Source of the DNA: a bacterium BMS3Bbin05
Lineage (GTDB): Bacteria > Nitrospirota > Thermodesulfovibrionia > Thermodesulfovibrionales > BMS3Bbin05
DNA length: 64,000 bases
Direction: 5' to 3'
Assembly: GCA_002897855.1 (NCBI GenBank)
Contig: BDTO01000067.1
Span: forward strand, 1-64,000
The notes below the pieces were generated by a model. That model was not told where the DNA came from and searched no databases. It was given only the letters and a program-made list of their open reading frames with translations. Positions within the stretch are counted from its first letter, which is position 1. Each line of letters opens with the position of its first letter. A program made the position numbers and the translations under genes. This document shows positions 20,860 through 32,325 of the stretch, in pieces.

Positions 20860-21705
20860 TCAGACTATCGCTCCACTTTTTATCGCATCGGCCACTTTTA
20901 CCACCTCAGCCATCTCTTTTACATCATGTACTCTGATAATATCAGCCCCGTTCATAATTGATACCGCTACAGCTGCTGCCGTTCCTTCGGTACGTTCAAG
21001 AGGCAATGCATCGCCAAGTATCCTGCCGATAAATGATTTCCTTGACGGGCCGACAAGAATCGGTCTGCATAGCTTCTTAAATTCCGCCAGTCGTTTGATA
21101 ATCTCAAGGTTATCTTCAAACGTCTTACCAAATCCGATACCGGGATCAATTATAATTTTATCTGACGGAATTCCGTCATTTTCAGCAATAGAAATACTTT
21201 CTTCAAGGTACTGCATAATCTCACCTATAAGATTTTCGTATGCAGGATTGGTCTGCATATCCTTCGGCGTCCCCTTTATATGCATAATGATGACGGGGAC
21301 ATTATTTTCTGAAACCACCTTTGACATGCGGTCATCAAATCTCAGTCCGCTGATATCGTTAACAATGCCGGCGCCTGCATCGATAGCAGCCCCTGCAACT
21401 TCAGCCTTATACGTATCGATAGAAATGGGCACCCCGATCCTGCCGGCCAATTTTTCAATAACCGGAACAACCCTCGAAATTTCCTCCCTTACCGTAACCG
21501 GGGCTGAACCAGGCCTCGTTGATTCGCCCCCGACATCAATTATATCAGCTCCTTCATCTATCATCTCAAGAGCATGTTCAACAGCCGTATCAGCATCATA
21601 ATAAATACCGCCGTCGGAAAAAGAGTCCGGAGTTACATTAAGAATACCCATTATCAGGGTTTTTCTTGAAAGGTCAACTGAAAAATCCCTAAAGGAAAGC
21701 CTCAA
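20860..21705 (-). CDS. folP: Dihydropteroate synthase
   Basis: [50 protein letters not shown]. Confidence 0.97.
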   Translation of the reverse strand: MRLSFRDFSVDLSRKTLIMGILNVTPDSFSDGGIYYDADTAVEHALEMIDEGADIIDVGGESTRPGSAPVTVREEISRVVPVIEKLAGRIGVPISIDTYKAEVAGAAIDAGAGIVNDISGLRFDDRMSKVVSENNVPVIIMHIKGTPKDMQTNPAYENLIGEIMQYLEESISIAENDGIPSDKIIIDPGIGFGKTFEDNLEIIKRLAEFKKLCRPILVGPSRKSFIGRILGDALPLERTEGTAAAVAVSIMNGADIIRVHDVKEMAEVVKVADAIKSGAIV

Positions 21706-23549
21706 GCTTCTACAGACCTCTTGGACCTTATATCTTTAACAAGATCATCGATTTCGGACGAGTTCATACTCTCAACCTCAAGTAGCTTCTTTGCCAATGC
21801 ATCAAGAATGTCGAAATTCTCCTCCAGCAACGCCCTGCTCCTGTTGAAAGCCTCTACAACTATTGCCCTGACCTCATCGTCAATCTCCTCAGCTGTCTTC
21901 TCACTATAGTCCTTATGTGTGGCTATCTCTCTTCCAAGGAATATCTGCTCGTCCTTCTTGCCGAAACTGAGAGGACCCAGCTTATCGCTCATCCCCCATT
22001 CTGTGACCATCTTCCTGGCAAGCTCGGTAGCCCTTTCGATATCATTACCGGCTCCGGTTGTCATGTGGTTCAGGGCTATCTCCTCGGCAGCGCGTCCGCC
22101 GAGAAATACCTGAAGTGTATTAAAAAGATAATCCCTCGAATACGTATAACGGTCATCAATCGGCAATTGCTGGGTTACGCCCAATGCACTGCCCCGGGGG
22201 ATTATGCTGACTTTATGCACAGGATCCGTGCCGGGAGTAAGTTTTGCTACAAGTGCATGTCCGGCCTCATGATATGCAGTGTTTTTCTTTTCCTCTTCAC
22301 TGATTATCATGCTCCTCCTTTCAACACCCATCAGCACCTTATCCTTGGCCTCGTCGAAATCCGTCATATCCACCTTTTCCTTTGAATTTCTTGCCGCAAG
22401 AAGAGCCGCCTCATTAACAAGATTTGCAAGGTCAGCACCCGAAAACCCGGGAGTACCACGGGCAATAACATCAAGTTTAACATCATCGGATAGCGGTATC
22501 TGAGCTGTATGCACCTTCAATATCTGCTCCCTGCCCTTCACATCAGGTTGAGGCACCACTACCTGCCTGTCAAATCTGCCGGGTCTGAGCAGAGCGGGGT
22601 CCAGCACATCGGGCCTGTTGGTTGCCGCAACGATTATAACACCCTCCTTGCCTTCAAACCCGTCCATCTCAACAAGAAGCTGGTTAAGGGTCTGTTCCCT
22701 CTCGTCATGCCCGCCTCCGAGTCCTGCCCCCCTGTGGCGTCCCACTGCATCAATTTCATCAATAAACACAATACACGGGGCATGCTTCTTTGCCTGCTCA
22801 AACAGATCGCGCACCCTTGAAGCCCCTACACCGACAAACATTTCTACAAAATCAGATCCTGCAATGGAAAAGAACGGCACATCGGCTTCTCCGGCTATCG
22901 CCTTTGCAAGGAGGGTCTTGCCCGTACCCGGCGCGCCCACGAGGAGTACCCCTTTGGGTATCTTTCCGCCCAGTTTTGTAAATTTGTGCGGGTCTTTGAG
23001 GAAATCAATTATCTCCAGCACTTCCTCTTTTGCCTCTTCTATCCCGGCCACATCCTTGAATGTAATCTTTACCGACGTGTCGGATACCAGCCTTGCCTTT
23101 GACTTACCGAACGACAATGCTTTATTTCCGCCGGACTGCATCTGCCTCATAAAGAAAATCCAGATCAGGGCAAGAAAGATGATCGGCCCCCATGAAAAGA
23201 AGAAATTTACATACCACGGACTCTGATCCGGCGGTTTGGCAGTTATCATAACATTCTTCTTATGAAGGTCATTTATAAGACCCTGATAGTCGGCGCTATA
23301 TGTCCTGAATTTCGTCCCATCCTTGAGAATACCGCTGATATCATGGCCTTTTATTACGACCTCGTCAATCTTATTATCATCAAGTTTTTGAAGGAATTCT
23401 GAAAAACTTATCTGCTTTGCCTCCGGCTTGGGTGTATTAAGCAGGTTAAACAGCATGATCATCAGAACGCCGATCAGCAGCCAGATAAACAGGCTCCTGT
23501 ATACATTCAAACCTTTGCCTACGGGTTTTTTGCCTTTAAGGTTATTCAT
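21702..23549 (-). CDS. ftsH: ATP-dependent zinc metalloprotease FtsH
   Basis: [21 protein letters not shown] region, HEAGHA, two TM segments. Confidence 0.98.
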   Translation of the reverse strand: MNNLKGKKPVGKGLNVYRSLFIWLLIGVLMIMLFNLLNTPKPEAKQISFSEFLQKLDDNKIDEVVIKGHDISGILKDGTKFRTYSADYQGLINDLHKKNVMITAKPPDQSPWYVNFFFSWGPIIFLALIWIFFMRQMQSGGNKALSFGKSKARLVSDTSVKITFKDVAGIEEAKEEVLEIIDFLKDPHKFTKLGGKIPKGVLLVGAPGTGKTLLAKAIAGEADVPFFSIAGSDFVEMFVGVGASRVRDLFEQAKKHAPCIVFIDEIDAVGRHRGAGLGGGHDEREQTLNQLLVEMDGFEGKEGVIIVAATNRPDVLDPALLRPGRFDRQVVVPQPDVKGREQILKVHTAQIPLSDDVKLDVIARGTPGFSGADLANLVNEAALLAARNSKEKVDMTDFDEAKDKVLMGVERRSMIISEEEKKNTAYHEAGHALVAKLTPGTDPVHKVSIIPRGSALGVTQQLPIDDRYTYSRDYLFNTLQVFLGGRAAEEIALNHMTTGAGNDIERATELARKMVTEWGMSDKLGPLSFGKKDEQIFLGREIATHKDYSEKTAEEIDDEVRAIVVEAFNRSRALLEENFDILDALAKKLLEVESMNSSEIDDLVKDIRSKRSVEA

Positions 23550-23605
23550 CGTTACTGAATAATTTTAACATATAGATAATAATATTTTCCTCATTTAACA
23601 TATAA

Positions 23606-25375
23606 TTAATATTCTTCGACCTGTTTTTTGAGTACCTCCCTGTTGTAAACATCCATCACATCTGCACGTCTTAATATTCCCAGTACGCGACTTGGAGCTT
23701 CAGGGTCTACAACGGGAATTTCATCAATATCCTTAATATTGAATTTTTCTATTGCATCTTTAAGATTATCATCTAAATTAAGGACAATGACATCTTCTGT
23801 TGCCAGTTGCCCGGCCGTAACAATCTCCTTTATATAATCTTCCAGCAAAACCTTTCGCACGTCCTGAAGTGATATTATACCTACCATTTCACCCTCATTA
23901 TCAACAACAGGAAAATAGAAGCCTCCGCCCTCTATCATCAGGTCGACAAATTCTGTAAGGTTCACATCCTTTCTGACGGTGGTAAAATCCCGCCTCATTA
24001 CATCCCTGACCTTTATTGCAGAAAGAAGTGTACCTTCCCTGCCTGCATGTATGTCAACGCCTTTCCTGGAAAAATATACAGTATCAATGGAATCTTTAAA
24101 AATCCTTTTAGCCGTGAACGTTCCGACTATACTGGCAAACATTATCGGAATAATGACAAGATAATTCCCCGTCATCTCAAAAAGAAGAAACATCCCGGTC
24201 AGAGGTGCATGGGTTGCAGCGGCAAGAAAAGCCCCTACTCCCACAGTTGCATATTCACCAGGTCCGGCCGCCAGCCCCGGGAAGAGATTATGAACGATAA
24301 ATCCGTAAGTACTGCCGGCCATAGCACCTATGAAGAGCGAGGGGGCAAATACGCCGCCGGCTCCGCCGGAACCCAATGTGACGGCAGTTGCAAAAATCTT
24401 CAGTAACATCAATATGAAAACCAGCGACAGCGCCCCCTGCCCCTTGAGCACTTCTTCTATTACCCCGTAGCCGTCGGAAAAGACCTGCGGAAAAAATATT
24501 CCGATAATTCCGACAATCAGGGCCCCTATCACCGGCTTAAGATACGGACTGATATTCATCTTGCTGAACCTGTCCTGGACGGCATAGAAGACTTTAATAT
24601 AAAAAACCGCAATAATGCCGACAATAACGCCGAAAACTATATACAGTGGGATTTCCGTTATGCCTGTTGTATGAAATGCCGGGACAAGAAAGACCGGATT
24701 TTCACCATAATATGACCTGGTCACAACCGTGGCCATACCGGAAGAAATAACAATAGCCCCAAAAGACATCAATTCATAATTACCGAGGAGTACTATCTCT
24801 GTGGCAAACATCACACCTGCGATCGGGGCATTAAATGTTGCCGCAATACCACCAGCCGCGCCTGCAGCTATAAGCAGTTTCATCCGGTTGCCGGAAACCC
24901 TGAACAGTTGCCCTACCAGGGAACCCATACCACCTCCTATCTGGGCAATCGGGCCTTCGACACCTGCCGAGCCTCCGGAGCCTATGGTTATGGCAGGAGC
25001 GATTATCTTGGCAAATACAGACCTGAGCCTTACAATCCCCCCCCTGATATTTACTCTATCGAGAAATGCCGGGAAACCGTAACCATTCACTTCACCGGGG
25101 AACATTCTGGAAAGGGGTATCAACAATACCGCCCCGGCAACCGGCAAAAGAACGACATACAACCTCGATAAACCAAACCCCTCCGTGATGCCAAACAATT
25201 CATGTCCCCTGTAAAAGATTACATTTTTAAAAAAAGCGAGCGTTTCCCTGAAAGCAATGTTTGCAAGGCCGCTCATAACCCCGACAACTATGGCCAGAAT
25301 TACTACCGCAGTATGCTTGCCCGGGGTGTAATGCAGGAGCCTGCCGAACAGCCTTCTTATTTCCGGGGATTTCAT
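23606..25375 (-). CDS. ClC-type chloride channel/antiporter with CBS domains
   Basis: GSGGSAGVEGPIAQIGGGMGS, GSGGAGGVFAPSLFIGAM, C-terminal CBS pair. Confidence 0.93.
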   Translation of the reverse strand: MKSPEIRRLFGRLLHYTPGKHTAVVILAIVVGVMSGLANIAFRETLAFFKNVIFYRGHELFGITEGFGLSRLYVVLLPVAGAVLLIPLSRMFPGEVNGYGFPAFLDRVNIRGGIVRLRSVFAKIIAPAITIGSGGSAGVEGPIAQIGGGMGSLVGQLFRVSGNRMKLLIAAGAAGGIAATFNAPIAGVMFATEIVLLGNYELMSFGAIVISSGMATVVTRSYYGENPVFLVPAFHTTGITEIPLYIVFGVIVGIIAVFYIKVFYAVQDRFSKMNISPYLKPVIGALIVGIIGIFFPQVFSDGYGVIEEVLKGQGALSLVFILMLLKIFATAVTLGSGGAGGVFAPSLFIGAMAGSTYGFIVHNLFPGLAAGPGEYATVGVGAFLAAATHAPLTGMFLLFEMTGNYLVIIPIMFASIVGTFTAKRIFKDSIDTVYFSRKGVDIHAGREGTLLSAIKVRDVMRRDFTTVRKDVNLTEFVDLMIEGGGFYFPVVDNEGEMVGIISLQDVRKVLLEDYIKEIVTAGQLATEDVIVLNLDDNLKDAIEKFNIKDIDEIPVVDPEAPSRVLGILRRADVMDVYNREVLKKQVEEY

Positions 25376-25962
25376 CTTTGATCTTTTTCAAGGAACTCTT
25401 TCAGTCCGGATATGGCTTTTGCCCTGTGACTTATTTTGTTCTTGACCTCGGAACCGAGTTCTGCAAATGTTTTTTCATAACCATCCGGTACAAACAGCGG
25501 GTCATATCCGAACCCCGAAGTTCCTCTCGGACTGTCTATAATATGCCCCCTGACAGATCCCTCAAAATACCTTGCTTCCCGACCGTCATACAGGCAAAAA
25601 ACGCTCACGAACCGGGCTGTCCTTTTTTCATAAGGCACCCCGGTCAGATCATTGATGAGTTTCCCGATATTTTCACTGTCGGATGCATTTTCAGAAGCAA
25701 ACCTGGAGGAATATATACCCGGCGCACCATTGAGTGCATCTACTTCAAGACCGGAATCTTCCGAAACGCACTTTATTCCCGTATGATCAAAGACCGCCCT
25801 GGCCTTCTTAAAGGCGTTTTCATGAAATGTGATGCCGTCCTCAACAACGTCCTTCATGTCCGGGTACAGATCCAAACCCGCAAACTCAATACCGGTACCG
25901 GATAAAACAGCGTTAATCTCTTTTATTTTCCCTCTATTTTTTGTTGCCAATATAATCCTCAT
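25372..25962 (-). CDS. rdgB: XTP/dITP diphosphatase
   Basis: [52 protein letters not shown]. Confidence 0.95.
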   Translation of the reverse strand: MRIILATKNRGKIKEINAVLSGTGIEFAGLDLYPDMKDVVEDGITFHENAFKKARAVFDHTGIKCVSEDSGLEVDALNGAPGIYSSRFASENASDSENIGKLINDLTGVPYEKRTARFVSVFCLYDGREARYFEGSVRGHIIDSPRGTSGFGYDPLFVPDGYEKTFAELGSEVKNKISHRAKAISGLKEFLEKDQR

Positions 25963-26674
25963 TACCCAATACCTTCCTCTGAATATCGATCAACTCCTTT
26001 ATACCTTTCCCGGCAAGAGAGAGAAGTTCATTCATGACATCACGCGTAAAAGGTTCTCGCTCGGCAGTTCCCTGCACCTCAACGAGTCTCCGGTCCCCCG
26101 TCATTACGACATTCATATCCACATCTGCGGAAGAATCCTCCTTATAACAGAGATCCAGGGCGGTAATGCCGTCCACTACACCGACACTAACCGCAGCCAG
26201 ATGGCCGATAACAGGACTCTGCATCAAAATACCGTTCCTCAGGGCATATCTGACCGCATCAACAAGACAGACATAGGCTCCGGTGATCGATGCAGTCCTT
26301 GTCCCCCCGTCCGCCTGAATAACATCACAGTCTATCCAGACAGTTCTCTCCCCCAGCTTTTCAAGATCAACTACCGATCTTAACGCTCTGCCTATAAGCC
26401 TCTGTATCTCGTGTGTTCTTCCGCCTCTCCTTCCGATAGCTGCCTCCCGTGCCATCCTTGTTGAAGTTGATCTGGGCAGCATTCCGTACTCGGCAGTTAC
26501 CCATCCGCTTTTGCTGTCCCTGAGAAAGACAGGAACTTTTTCTTCTATTGTCGCAGCACACAGCACCTTCGTGTCACCCATCTCTATCAATACCGAACCT
26601 TCGGCCGTATTGAGGTAATTACGGGTTATCACAACCTTTCTCAATTCTGAATAATCCCTTCCATCATCTCTCAC
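25934..26674 (-). CDS. rph: Ribonuclease PH
   Basis: [55 protein letters not shown]. Confidence 0.97.
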   Translation of the reverse strand: MRDDGRDYSELRKVVITRNYLNTAEGSVLIEMGDTKVLCAATIEEKVPVFLRDSKSGWVTAEYGMLPRSTSTRMAREAAIGRRGGRTHEIQRLIGRALRSVVDLEKLGERTVWIDCDVIQADGGTRTASITGAYVCLVDAVRYALRNGILMQSPVIGHLAAVSVGVVDGITALDLCYKEDSSADVDMNVVMTGDRRLVEVQGTAEREPFTRDVMNELLSLAGKGIKELIDIQRKVLGNEDYIGNKK

Positions 26675-26701
26675 TATGACCAGCCTCCATTCCCTGTTTT
26701 T

Positions 26702-27502
26702 TCAAACTATATCCACAAGATCTATATCAGTTACGCCTTCTCCCAGAAATATCTCTCCGACAGTCCGGAAACGCGCAGGCGAGTCAGTAACATAAAACCT
26801 GCGCTTACCTGTCCTTCCGCCGGAATTCATTATGCCTTCCGATTTGAGAACCCTTTGTGTCTCCTTTGCTGTTTCTACTGCCGAATCGATCAGGACAGTT
26901 TCTTCACCCATATATTCTCCGATCAAATCTTTCAGCAGCGGATAATGCGTACAGCCAAGGACAAGGGTATCAACCTTATGTCTTCTTAATGATTTAAGAT
27001 ATGTCCGGACAATATTCCTTGCTATGTTTCCATCAATCCAGCCTTCCTCTACAAGAGGCACAAAGAGAGGACATGCCCGGGCTGTAATATCCACATCAGG
27101 AATCAATTGCTTCAGAACTCTCTGATAAGCGCCGCTTTCTACAGTTGCCACAGTTCCGATTACGCCTATACTTCCGCGTGCAGAAACCTTTGAAGCCGCC
27201 ATGGCCCCGGGTTCAATAACACCTATAACCGGTATCGAAAGCCTCCCACTCAACTTTTCAATAGCTACAGCCGATACAGTGTTGCATGCAACCACAAGGA
27301 TCTTTATACCCTGCATTGCCAGGAAGTCCGCATTCTGGTAACTGTATCTTATCACTGTAGAGGAAGACCTTATGCCGTATGGGACCCTTGCAGTATCACC
27401 GAGATAGATTGTGTCTTCACCGGGAAGTTGAGCAACAATCTCCTTCAGAACGGTCAGGCCTCCAATGCCTGAATCGAATATACCTATCGGCCTCTTATCC
27501 AT
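26702..27502 (-). CDS. murI: Glutamate racemase
   Basis: IGIFDSGIGGLTVLKEI, YLGDTARVPYG, VVACNTVSA, LVLGCTHYPLL. Confidence 0.95.
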   Translation of the reverse strand: MDKRPIGIFDSGIGGLTVLKEIVAQLPGEDTIYLGDTARVPYGIRSSSTVIRYSYQNADFLAMQGIKILVVACNTVSAVAIEKLSGRLSIPVIGVIEPGAMAASKVSARGSIGVIGTVATVESGAYQRVLKQLIPDVDITARACPLFVPLVEEGWIDGNIARNIVRTYLKSLRRHKVDTLVLGCTHYPLLKDLIGEYMGEETVLIDSAVETAKETQRVLKSEGIMNSGGRTGKRRFYVTDSPARFRTVGEIFLGEGVTDIDLVDIV

Positions 27503-27506
27503 ATCA

Positions 27507-28088
27507 TCAGTCAAATTTAATCTCTTGTGTAACAAGTTGCTTCAGAGGACGATTTGCATAGAAATGCCCGCCTATTGTATCAACCTCTTTGTCGTCTATG
27601 AGTATCTTGACATCGTTTATTTTTATATTGGATATTGTAGATTCATAAATCCCCTTTAAAAGAAGATATTCATCAATTGCATCGCCATGAAAGTTTCTCC
27701 TCAGGTCTTCGGACAGATCAATATATGCAACCCCGTCACTTCCTATATATACACTTAACAGTATTACACCCTCAGGCATAATGAAAGGTCCCGTACCGGC
27801 AGGACCCTTGAGAAACTCTCTGATAACCTCCCTCAGAATCTTCTTCTGTGAAAAGACCCTCGGGATTTCCCTCTCTTCCATTACAAGCTTATGACCTTCA
27901 GGGAAGAAAAGCTTTATGCTGATATGCTCTTCGCTTCCCGGCTTTGTAACAGGTTGCGAAGATGGCTCCGTTTTATTCTCCATTGCAATCTCCGGAGGAT
28001 GCATTCTGATGAGGTATATATACCCCCCGGCAAGAACCAGTATAAACAGTATTGATATCAATGCCGTCAAATATCTGTTATCTTTCAT
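27507..28088 (-). CDS. GerMN (sporulation/spore germination GerM-like) domain protein
   Basis: TM anchor, VSKKILREVIREFLKGP.., VYIGSDGVAYIDLSEDLRRNFHGDA. Confidence 0.8.
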   Translation of the reverse strand: MKDNRYLTALISILFILVLAGGYIYLIRMHPPEIAMENKTEPSSQPVTKPGSEEHISIKLFFPEGHKLVMEEREIPRVFSQKKILREVIREFLKGPAGTGPFIMPEGVILLSVYIGSDGVAYIDLSEDLRRNFHGDAIDEYLLLKGIYESTISNIKINDVKILIDDKEVDTIGGHFYANRPLKQLVTQEIKFD

Positions 28089-29034
28089 ACTTGCCGATCC
28101 CTTTCAGAATAGTATTGACAAGTGCATATCGATTGGAAGCATTGTAATCAAAATACTTGCCGTCGGGAAGCTCTATTGTAATTGCCGCCGAACCAATGGA
28201 TGATAACAGCGGAAGAGGCATGGATATTATCCTTACTTTACGCTTGAACTTTTCCCTGAGTACTTCCGCCATTACGCGCGAAAGTTTGACACTGTCGCCA
28301 AGATGTCCAAGCTGACTGTATTTAAGCATATACCTATCTTTCGACCTGATACTGGTATCCATCTTTGCATAATAAACAACAAAATCGGGAGATGAAGACA
28401 TATGGAGACTTATAAATACGTCGGGTTTCTTTTTGTAAGTTGAATTTATTCGTTCATCGATAGAAACGTACTTATCCGTGGATCTTGTAAGAAAGACCTT
28501 CGCTCCTGCCTGGCCGGCAGTGTAGCGCAGTGATCTCGCTATTGATAACACTATATCCTTTTCCTTATAATCACTGCCCACAAGCCCCATACTATATCCA
28601 CCATGTCCCGGATCTATCACCATAACAACATCAGACAGTCCGTACGGTTTCACGGGTTCTTCAGGCACTGTTTTTGCGTTTGCTGTTTTCTCTATTTCAG
28701 CATCGATCACAAGCCTTGACGGATCGGCAAGCCTGAACACTTTAACATCCTTTAAGCCATTGATATTGATAAACAAACTGCTCCCCTTATGTGAAATATC
28801 AACAGCGTCAGGGGTATTTTCATAATCAAAACTGAATTCGGACTGAAACTCAACCTTGACAAGGCTGTATGAATGGTAAACCCTGGCCGTCTTGATAATC
28901 TCTTCCCCGGATTCCAGTACGAGCCTCAAGTACCCCGGTTTTGCACTCCAGCGCATGCTTACCCGGTAGGCATCGCCATAAGCCATGGAAGAACAGAAGA
29001 CAATCAAAACAGCCAAAATCACAAGTCGTTTCAT
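28078..29034 (-). CDS. N-acetylmuramoyl-L-alanine amidase (AMIN + Amidase_3-like)
   Basis: VMVIDPGHGGYSMGLVG..EKDIVLSIARSL..GAKVFLTRSTDKYVSIDERI.....DVFISLHMSS; canonical H-A-N 'SLHxNA' replaced by SLHMSS. Confidence 0.8.
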   Translation of the reverse strand: MKRLVILAVLIVFCSSMAYGDAYRVSMRWSAKPGYLRLVLESGEEIIKTARVYHSYSLVKVEFQSEFSFDYENTPDAVDISHKGSSLFININGLKDVKVFRLADPSRLVIDAEIEKTANAKTVPEEPVKPYGLSDVVMVIDPGHGGYSMGLVGSDYKEKDIVLSIARSLRYTAGQAGAKVFLTRSTDKYVSIDERINSTYKKKPDVFISLHMSSSPDFVVYYAKMDTSIRSKDRYMLKYSQLGHLGDSVKLSRVMAEVLREKFKRKVRIISMPLPLLSSIGSAAITIELPDGKYFDYNASNRYALVNTILKGIGKYER

Positions 29035-29150
29035 AACGTATATTTTAACATTTCCAATAGACTTACAAAAATTACAGGATAATATAATAATATTATTTAC
29101 CTACCCAAATCCAGCAACATGCAAAGCCGGCTTTGGGATATAATATTAAA

Positions 29151-30548
29151 ATGCGACTAAAGATATTCTCGCTCTTCGAACTCAATCGGGCGCTGAGGGA
29201 AGTAATAGAGGCAGGGTTACCGGATGAATATCCGGTAATCGCAGAGATTGCCTCCATACGAACAGACCAGAAGGGCCATTGCTATCTGGAGCTGATAGAG
29301 CGTGATGAAAATACCATCATAGCCCGGATGAGTGGGACAATATGGTCATATAATTACCGCATAATCTCAAGACAATTTATGTCCGTTACAGGGCTGCCCC
29401 TTTCCAAAGGCATGAAAATCCTTCTTAATGCCGGGATATCGTTTCACGAAAGATACGGGTTAAGCCTGAATATTCAGGACATTGATCCTTCGTACACCCT
29501 CGGTGAGATGGCAAAAAAGAGACAGGAAATCCTTGAGAGGCTCACAAGAGAAGATTTGATAAACAAAAACATGGAACTGGATTTCCCAATCCTTCCCCTC
29601 AGTATCGCAGTAATATCATCGCCGGGGGCCGCCGGTTATGACGATTTTATGAATCATATCAAGAATAACCCGTACGGATATAATTTCAATACAGAACTGT
29701 TTCAGGCCATTATGCAGGGAGAAAATGCCGAGGCATCAATCATTGGCGCCTTCGAAAAATGCCGTGAAAGACATTATCTTTTTGATCTTATTGTGATCAT
29801 CAGGGGTGGCGGCGGGGAAGCAGACCTTCACTGTTTTGACAGTTATAAGATAGGGAAACTGATTGCTGAAATGCCGTTGCCTGTTATATCGGGGATCGGC
29901 CACCAAAGAGACAGGACTGTAGTTGATGAAGTAGCTCATACATCAGTTAAGACTCCAACTGCGGCGGCCGGGCTTATTATACAGGCTGTGAGGGAATTTC
30001 ATCTAAGGGTTCGTGAATATGAAACCAGGCTTATCCGTTCATCAGGAGAAATTCTTGAAAACAACCGTTTTAAACTGCATACCTTATCGGCAGAAATGGA
30101 TAAACTTGTCACCCGCTGTCTGGCAATGGAAGATGTGAAATTGAACCATATGAAACAGGCGCTTTCATACTGCAGAAAACTGCTGCATTATCAGCGTGAG
30201 AAAATTGACAGGCTTCGCGACATGACACACGCACTTGTGAAAAACAGCACAAAGGAAAATCTCTTCGCCCTTGATTATCTGCAGGACCTCATAAAGAAGC
30301 ATTTTAAATCATACATGCAAAACCACAAAAACCTGCTTACCAACAGACAGACAAATATAGGGCATCTAAACCCGGCTAATGTCCTTAAGCGTGGATACAG
30401 CATCACTTACAGGGATAACATGCTTGTCAAGGATATACAAAATGTTTCCCCTGGAGATATAATAAAAACCGTATTGTACAGAGGGACAATCAGGAGCAAT
30501 ATAACAGAGGTTAAGGAAGATGGCGAAGAAAAAACAACAGACATATAA
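29151..30548 (+). CDS. xseA: Exodeoxyribonuclease VII large subunit
   Basis: SIAVISSPGAAGYDDFMNH, LIVIIRGGGGEADLHCFD, SGIGHQRDRTVVDEVAHTSVKTPTAAA. Confidence 0.95.
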   Translation: MRLKIFSLFELNRALREVIEAGLPDEYPVIAEIASIRTDQKGHCYLELIERDENTIIARMSGTIWSYNYRIISRQFMSVTGLPLSKGMKILLNAGISFHERYGLSLNIQDIDPSYTLGEMAKKRQEILERLTREDLINKNMELDFPILPLSIAVISSPGAAGYDDFMNHIKNNPYGYNFNTELFQAIMQGENAEASIIGAFEKCRERHYLFDLIVIIRGGGGEADLHCFDSYKIGKLIAEMPLPVISGIGHQRDRTVVDEVAHTSVKTPTAAAGLIIQAVREFHLRVREYETRLIRSSGEILENNRFKLHTLSAEMDKLVTRCLAMEDVKLNHMKQALSYCRKLLHYQREKIDRLRDMTHALVKNSTKENLFALDYLQDLIKKHFKSYMQNHKNLLTNRQTNIGHLNPANVLKRGYSITYRDNMLVKDIQNVSPGDIIKTVLYRGTIRSNITEVKEDGEEKTTDI

Positions 30549-30777
30549 AGAGGCGCTTGAAGAGATTGAAAAGATTATCTCTGAAATAGAGAACGAGACG
30601 ATCGATATCGATGTACTGGCAGTGAAGGTAAAACATGCCTCCGAACTCATAAAGTCCTGCAGACAAAAACTTGCAAAGACCGAAAAGGAAGTGAATAAGG
30701 TTCTCGAAGAATTCGAAGAAGAATCCGCCGAAGAAACCGGAGAAGAAACCGAAGGGAAGGAAGAACTTTTCAGTTAA
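30520..30777 (+). CDS. xseB: Exodeoxyribonuclease VII small subunit
   Basis: TYKEALEEIEKIISEIENETIDIDVLAVKVKHASELIKSCRQKLAKTEKEV; overlaps xseA. Confidence 0.92.
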   Translation: MAKKKQQTYKEALEEIEKIISEIENETIDIDVLAVKVKHASELIKSCRQKLAKTEKEVNKVLEEFEEESAEETGEETEGKEELFS

Positions 30778-30783
30778 AATTAA

Positions 30784-32277
30784 TCATTCATCCGTTACTT
30801 TCTTTTTTTCGGACCTGCGTATCGCTCTCCGGCCGGCTTGGAGTTTAAAAAGAATATAATATTTGTTTATATTGCTGACATAACGCACCGTTTCCTGCCC
30901 CACAAGTTTAAGCACCGCCATTTCTACATTCCTGAACCACCTGTCAGGGTTGAGTCCCATTTTCAGCGCAAGTTTTCGGGCTCTTCTGATCTTTGCAGGG
31001 CCTGCATTGTACGATGCAAGCGCAAAGCGGACCTGGTCGCGCCGGCGTATATTTTTATCATCAAAGTAATGATCCCTGAGAAATGCAAGATATTTAACAC
31101 CTGCATGAATGTTGTTTTCAACCGTTGTAACATTGCTTATAGCGACGTTTTTATCTGCCATCATCCGTGGAATAACCTGCATAATCCCGACAGCTCCGGA
31201 GGGATTTTTTTTATTATTGTCAAGTCCTGATTCCTGATAGGCAAGGGCCATGACCAGCATCCAGTCAAATCCATAACGGGATGCGTACTTCCGGAACAGT
31301 TTTTTATATTTAGTCAGCTTCCTGCGTTCTCCCTTTTCAAGGGGATTCTTTATCCACTTTGTATTTCTATAATACCTGTTGAAATAGATATTGCCGAGGA
31401 GGGACCCCTCTTTATGAGTCCTTAGAAACACGTTAAGGCTTTTTTTAAGCTTCGGGTTATTTCTCCGGACCATCCATGCAATCCTGCCGCCGGTTCTGAC
31501 CTTCAGATTGTAGAGCACAGTAATATCTTTCAACACGTCCGACCAGATTCGCGCTATATGGCTATCTGATACTGTAATTTTTATGGCACCCGAATTGACG
31601 AGTTCAAGGATATCTTCGGTTTCAAGATTTTCATCAGCCAGAATAATCCTTACAGGCTTCAACCCCTTTTTCATTAGTCCTCTATTGAGGCGATTCAGGC
31701 TTTCAAAGTAGCTGCTGCTTTTCCGGACGAATACCTTGCGTCCCGACAGGTCATCAAGGCTTTTCAAGCCCTTTACACCTTTATGCACTACTATCACTTC
31801 ATTTACCCCTCTCAGATACGGGTCTGTAAAATCTACCTGTCTTAATCGTTCCGGAGTAATTGTCAAACCTGCCGCAGCTATATCACCGTAACCATTAATC
31901 AGTGCAGGGATAAGCCTGTTACGCTCTACAGGAATGAACTCAAGGACCACCCTCAACTCACCCCGCTTTCTGCCCCTGTTCAGGAACTTCCCATAATCTT
32001 TGAGCAAAGAATACTCAAATCCGTACTGACTACCCCCGGAAATAAAGAAATTGGTCCTGTTAAAAGTAGTGAGAATGCGGATGTAACGTTTCTTTATGAG
32101 CCCATCGAGGTCATCTGTATACCGTTTTGACAGGTGCGATGCCATTGGGAGTGAGACTACTTCCTTCTCCTTTTCGGCTGCAGCGGAAGTGTTCAGGCAG
32201 AAAATAAAAATGGAAAAAACACACAGGAGATATCTAACAGGTCCTGAAATTCTTATCATTTTCTTTGCAGAAGCCAT
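30784..32277 (-). CDS. MltF-like membrane-bound lytic transglycosylase (SBP domain + SLT)
   Basis: SBP_bac_3 region RVVLEFIPVERNRLIPALINGYGDIAAAGLTITPER; SLT ALAYQESGLDNNKKNPSGAVGIMQV. Confidence 0.9.
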   Translation of the reverse strand: MASAKKMIRISGPVRYLLCVFSIFIFCLNTSAAAEKEKEVVSLPMASHLSKRYTDDLDGLIKKRYIRILTTFNRTNFFISGGSQYGFEYSLLKDYGKFLNRGRKRGELRVVLEFIPVERNRLIPALINGYGDIAAAGLTITPERLRQVDFTDPYLRGVNEVIVVHKGVKGLKSLDDLSGRKVFVRKSSSYFESLNRLNRGLMKKGLKPVRIILADENLETEDILELVNSGAIKITVSDSHIARIWSDVLKDITVLYNLKVRTGGRIAWMVRRNNPKLKKSLNVFLRTHKEGSLLGNIYFNRYYRNTKWIKNPLEKGERRKLTKYKKLFRKYASRYGFDWMLVMALAYQESGLDNNKKNPSGAVGIMQVIPRMMADKNVAISNVTTVENNIHAGVKYLAFLRDHYFDDKNIRRRDQVRFALASYNAGPAKIRRARKLALKMGLNPDRWFRNVEMAVLKLVGQETVRYVSNINKYYILFKLQAGRRAIRRSEKKKVTDE

Positions 32278-32325
32278 CGTTAATATTGAAACATACTTGA
32301 AGCAGGAAAAGGAAGAATTACCGGA

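Noticed and set aside
20831-21601. 256-aa plus-strand ORF over folP
   Set aside because: Ser/Ile-rich antisense translation of folP.
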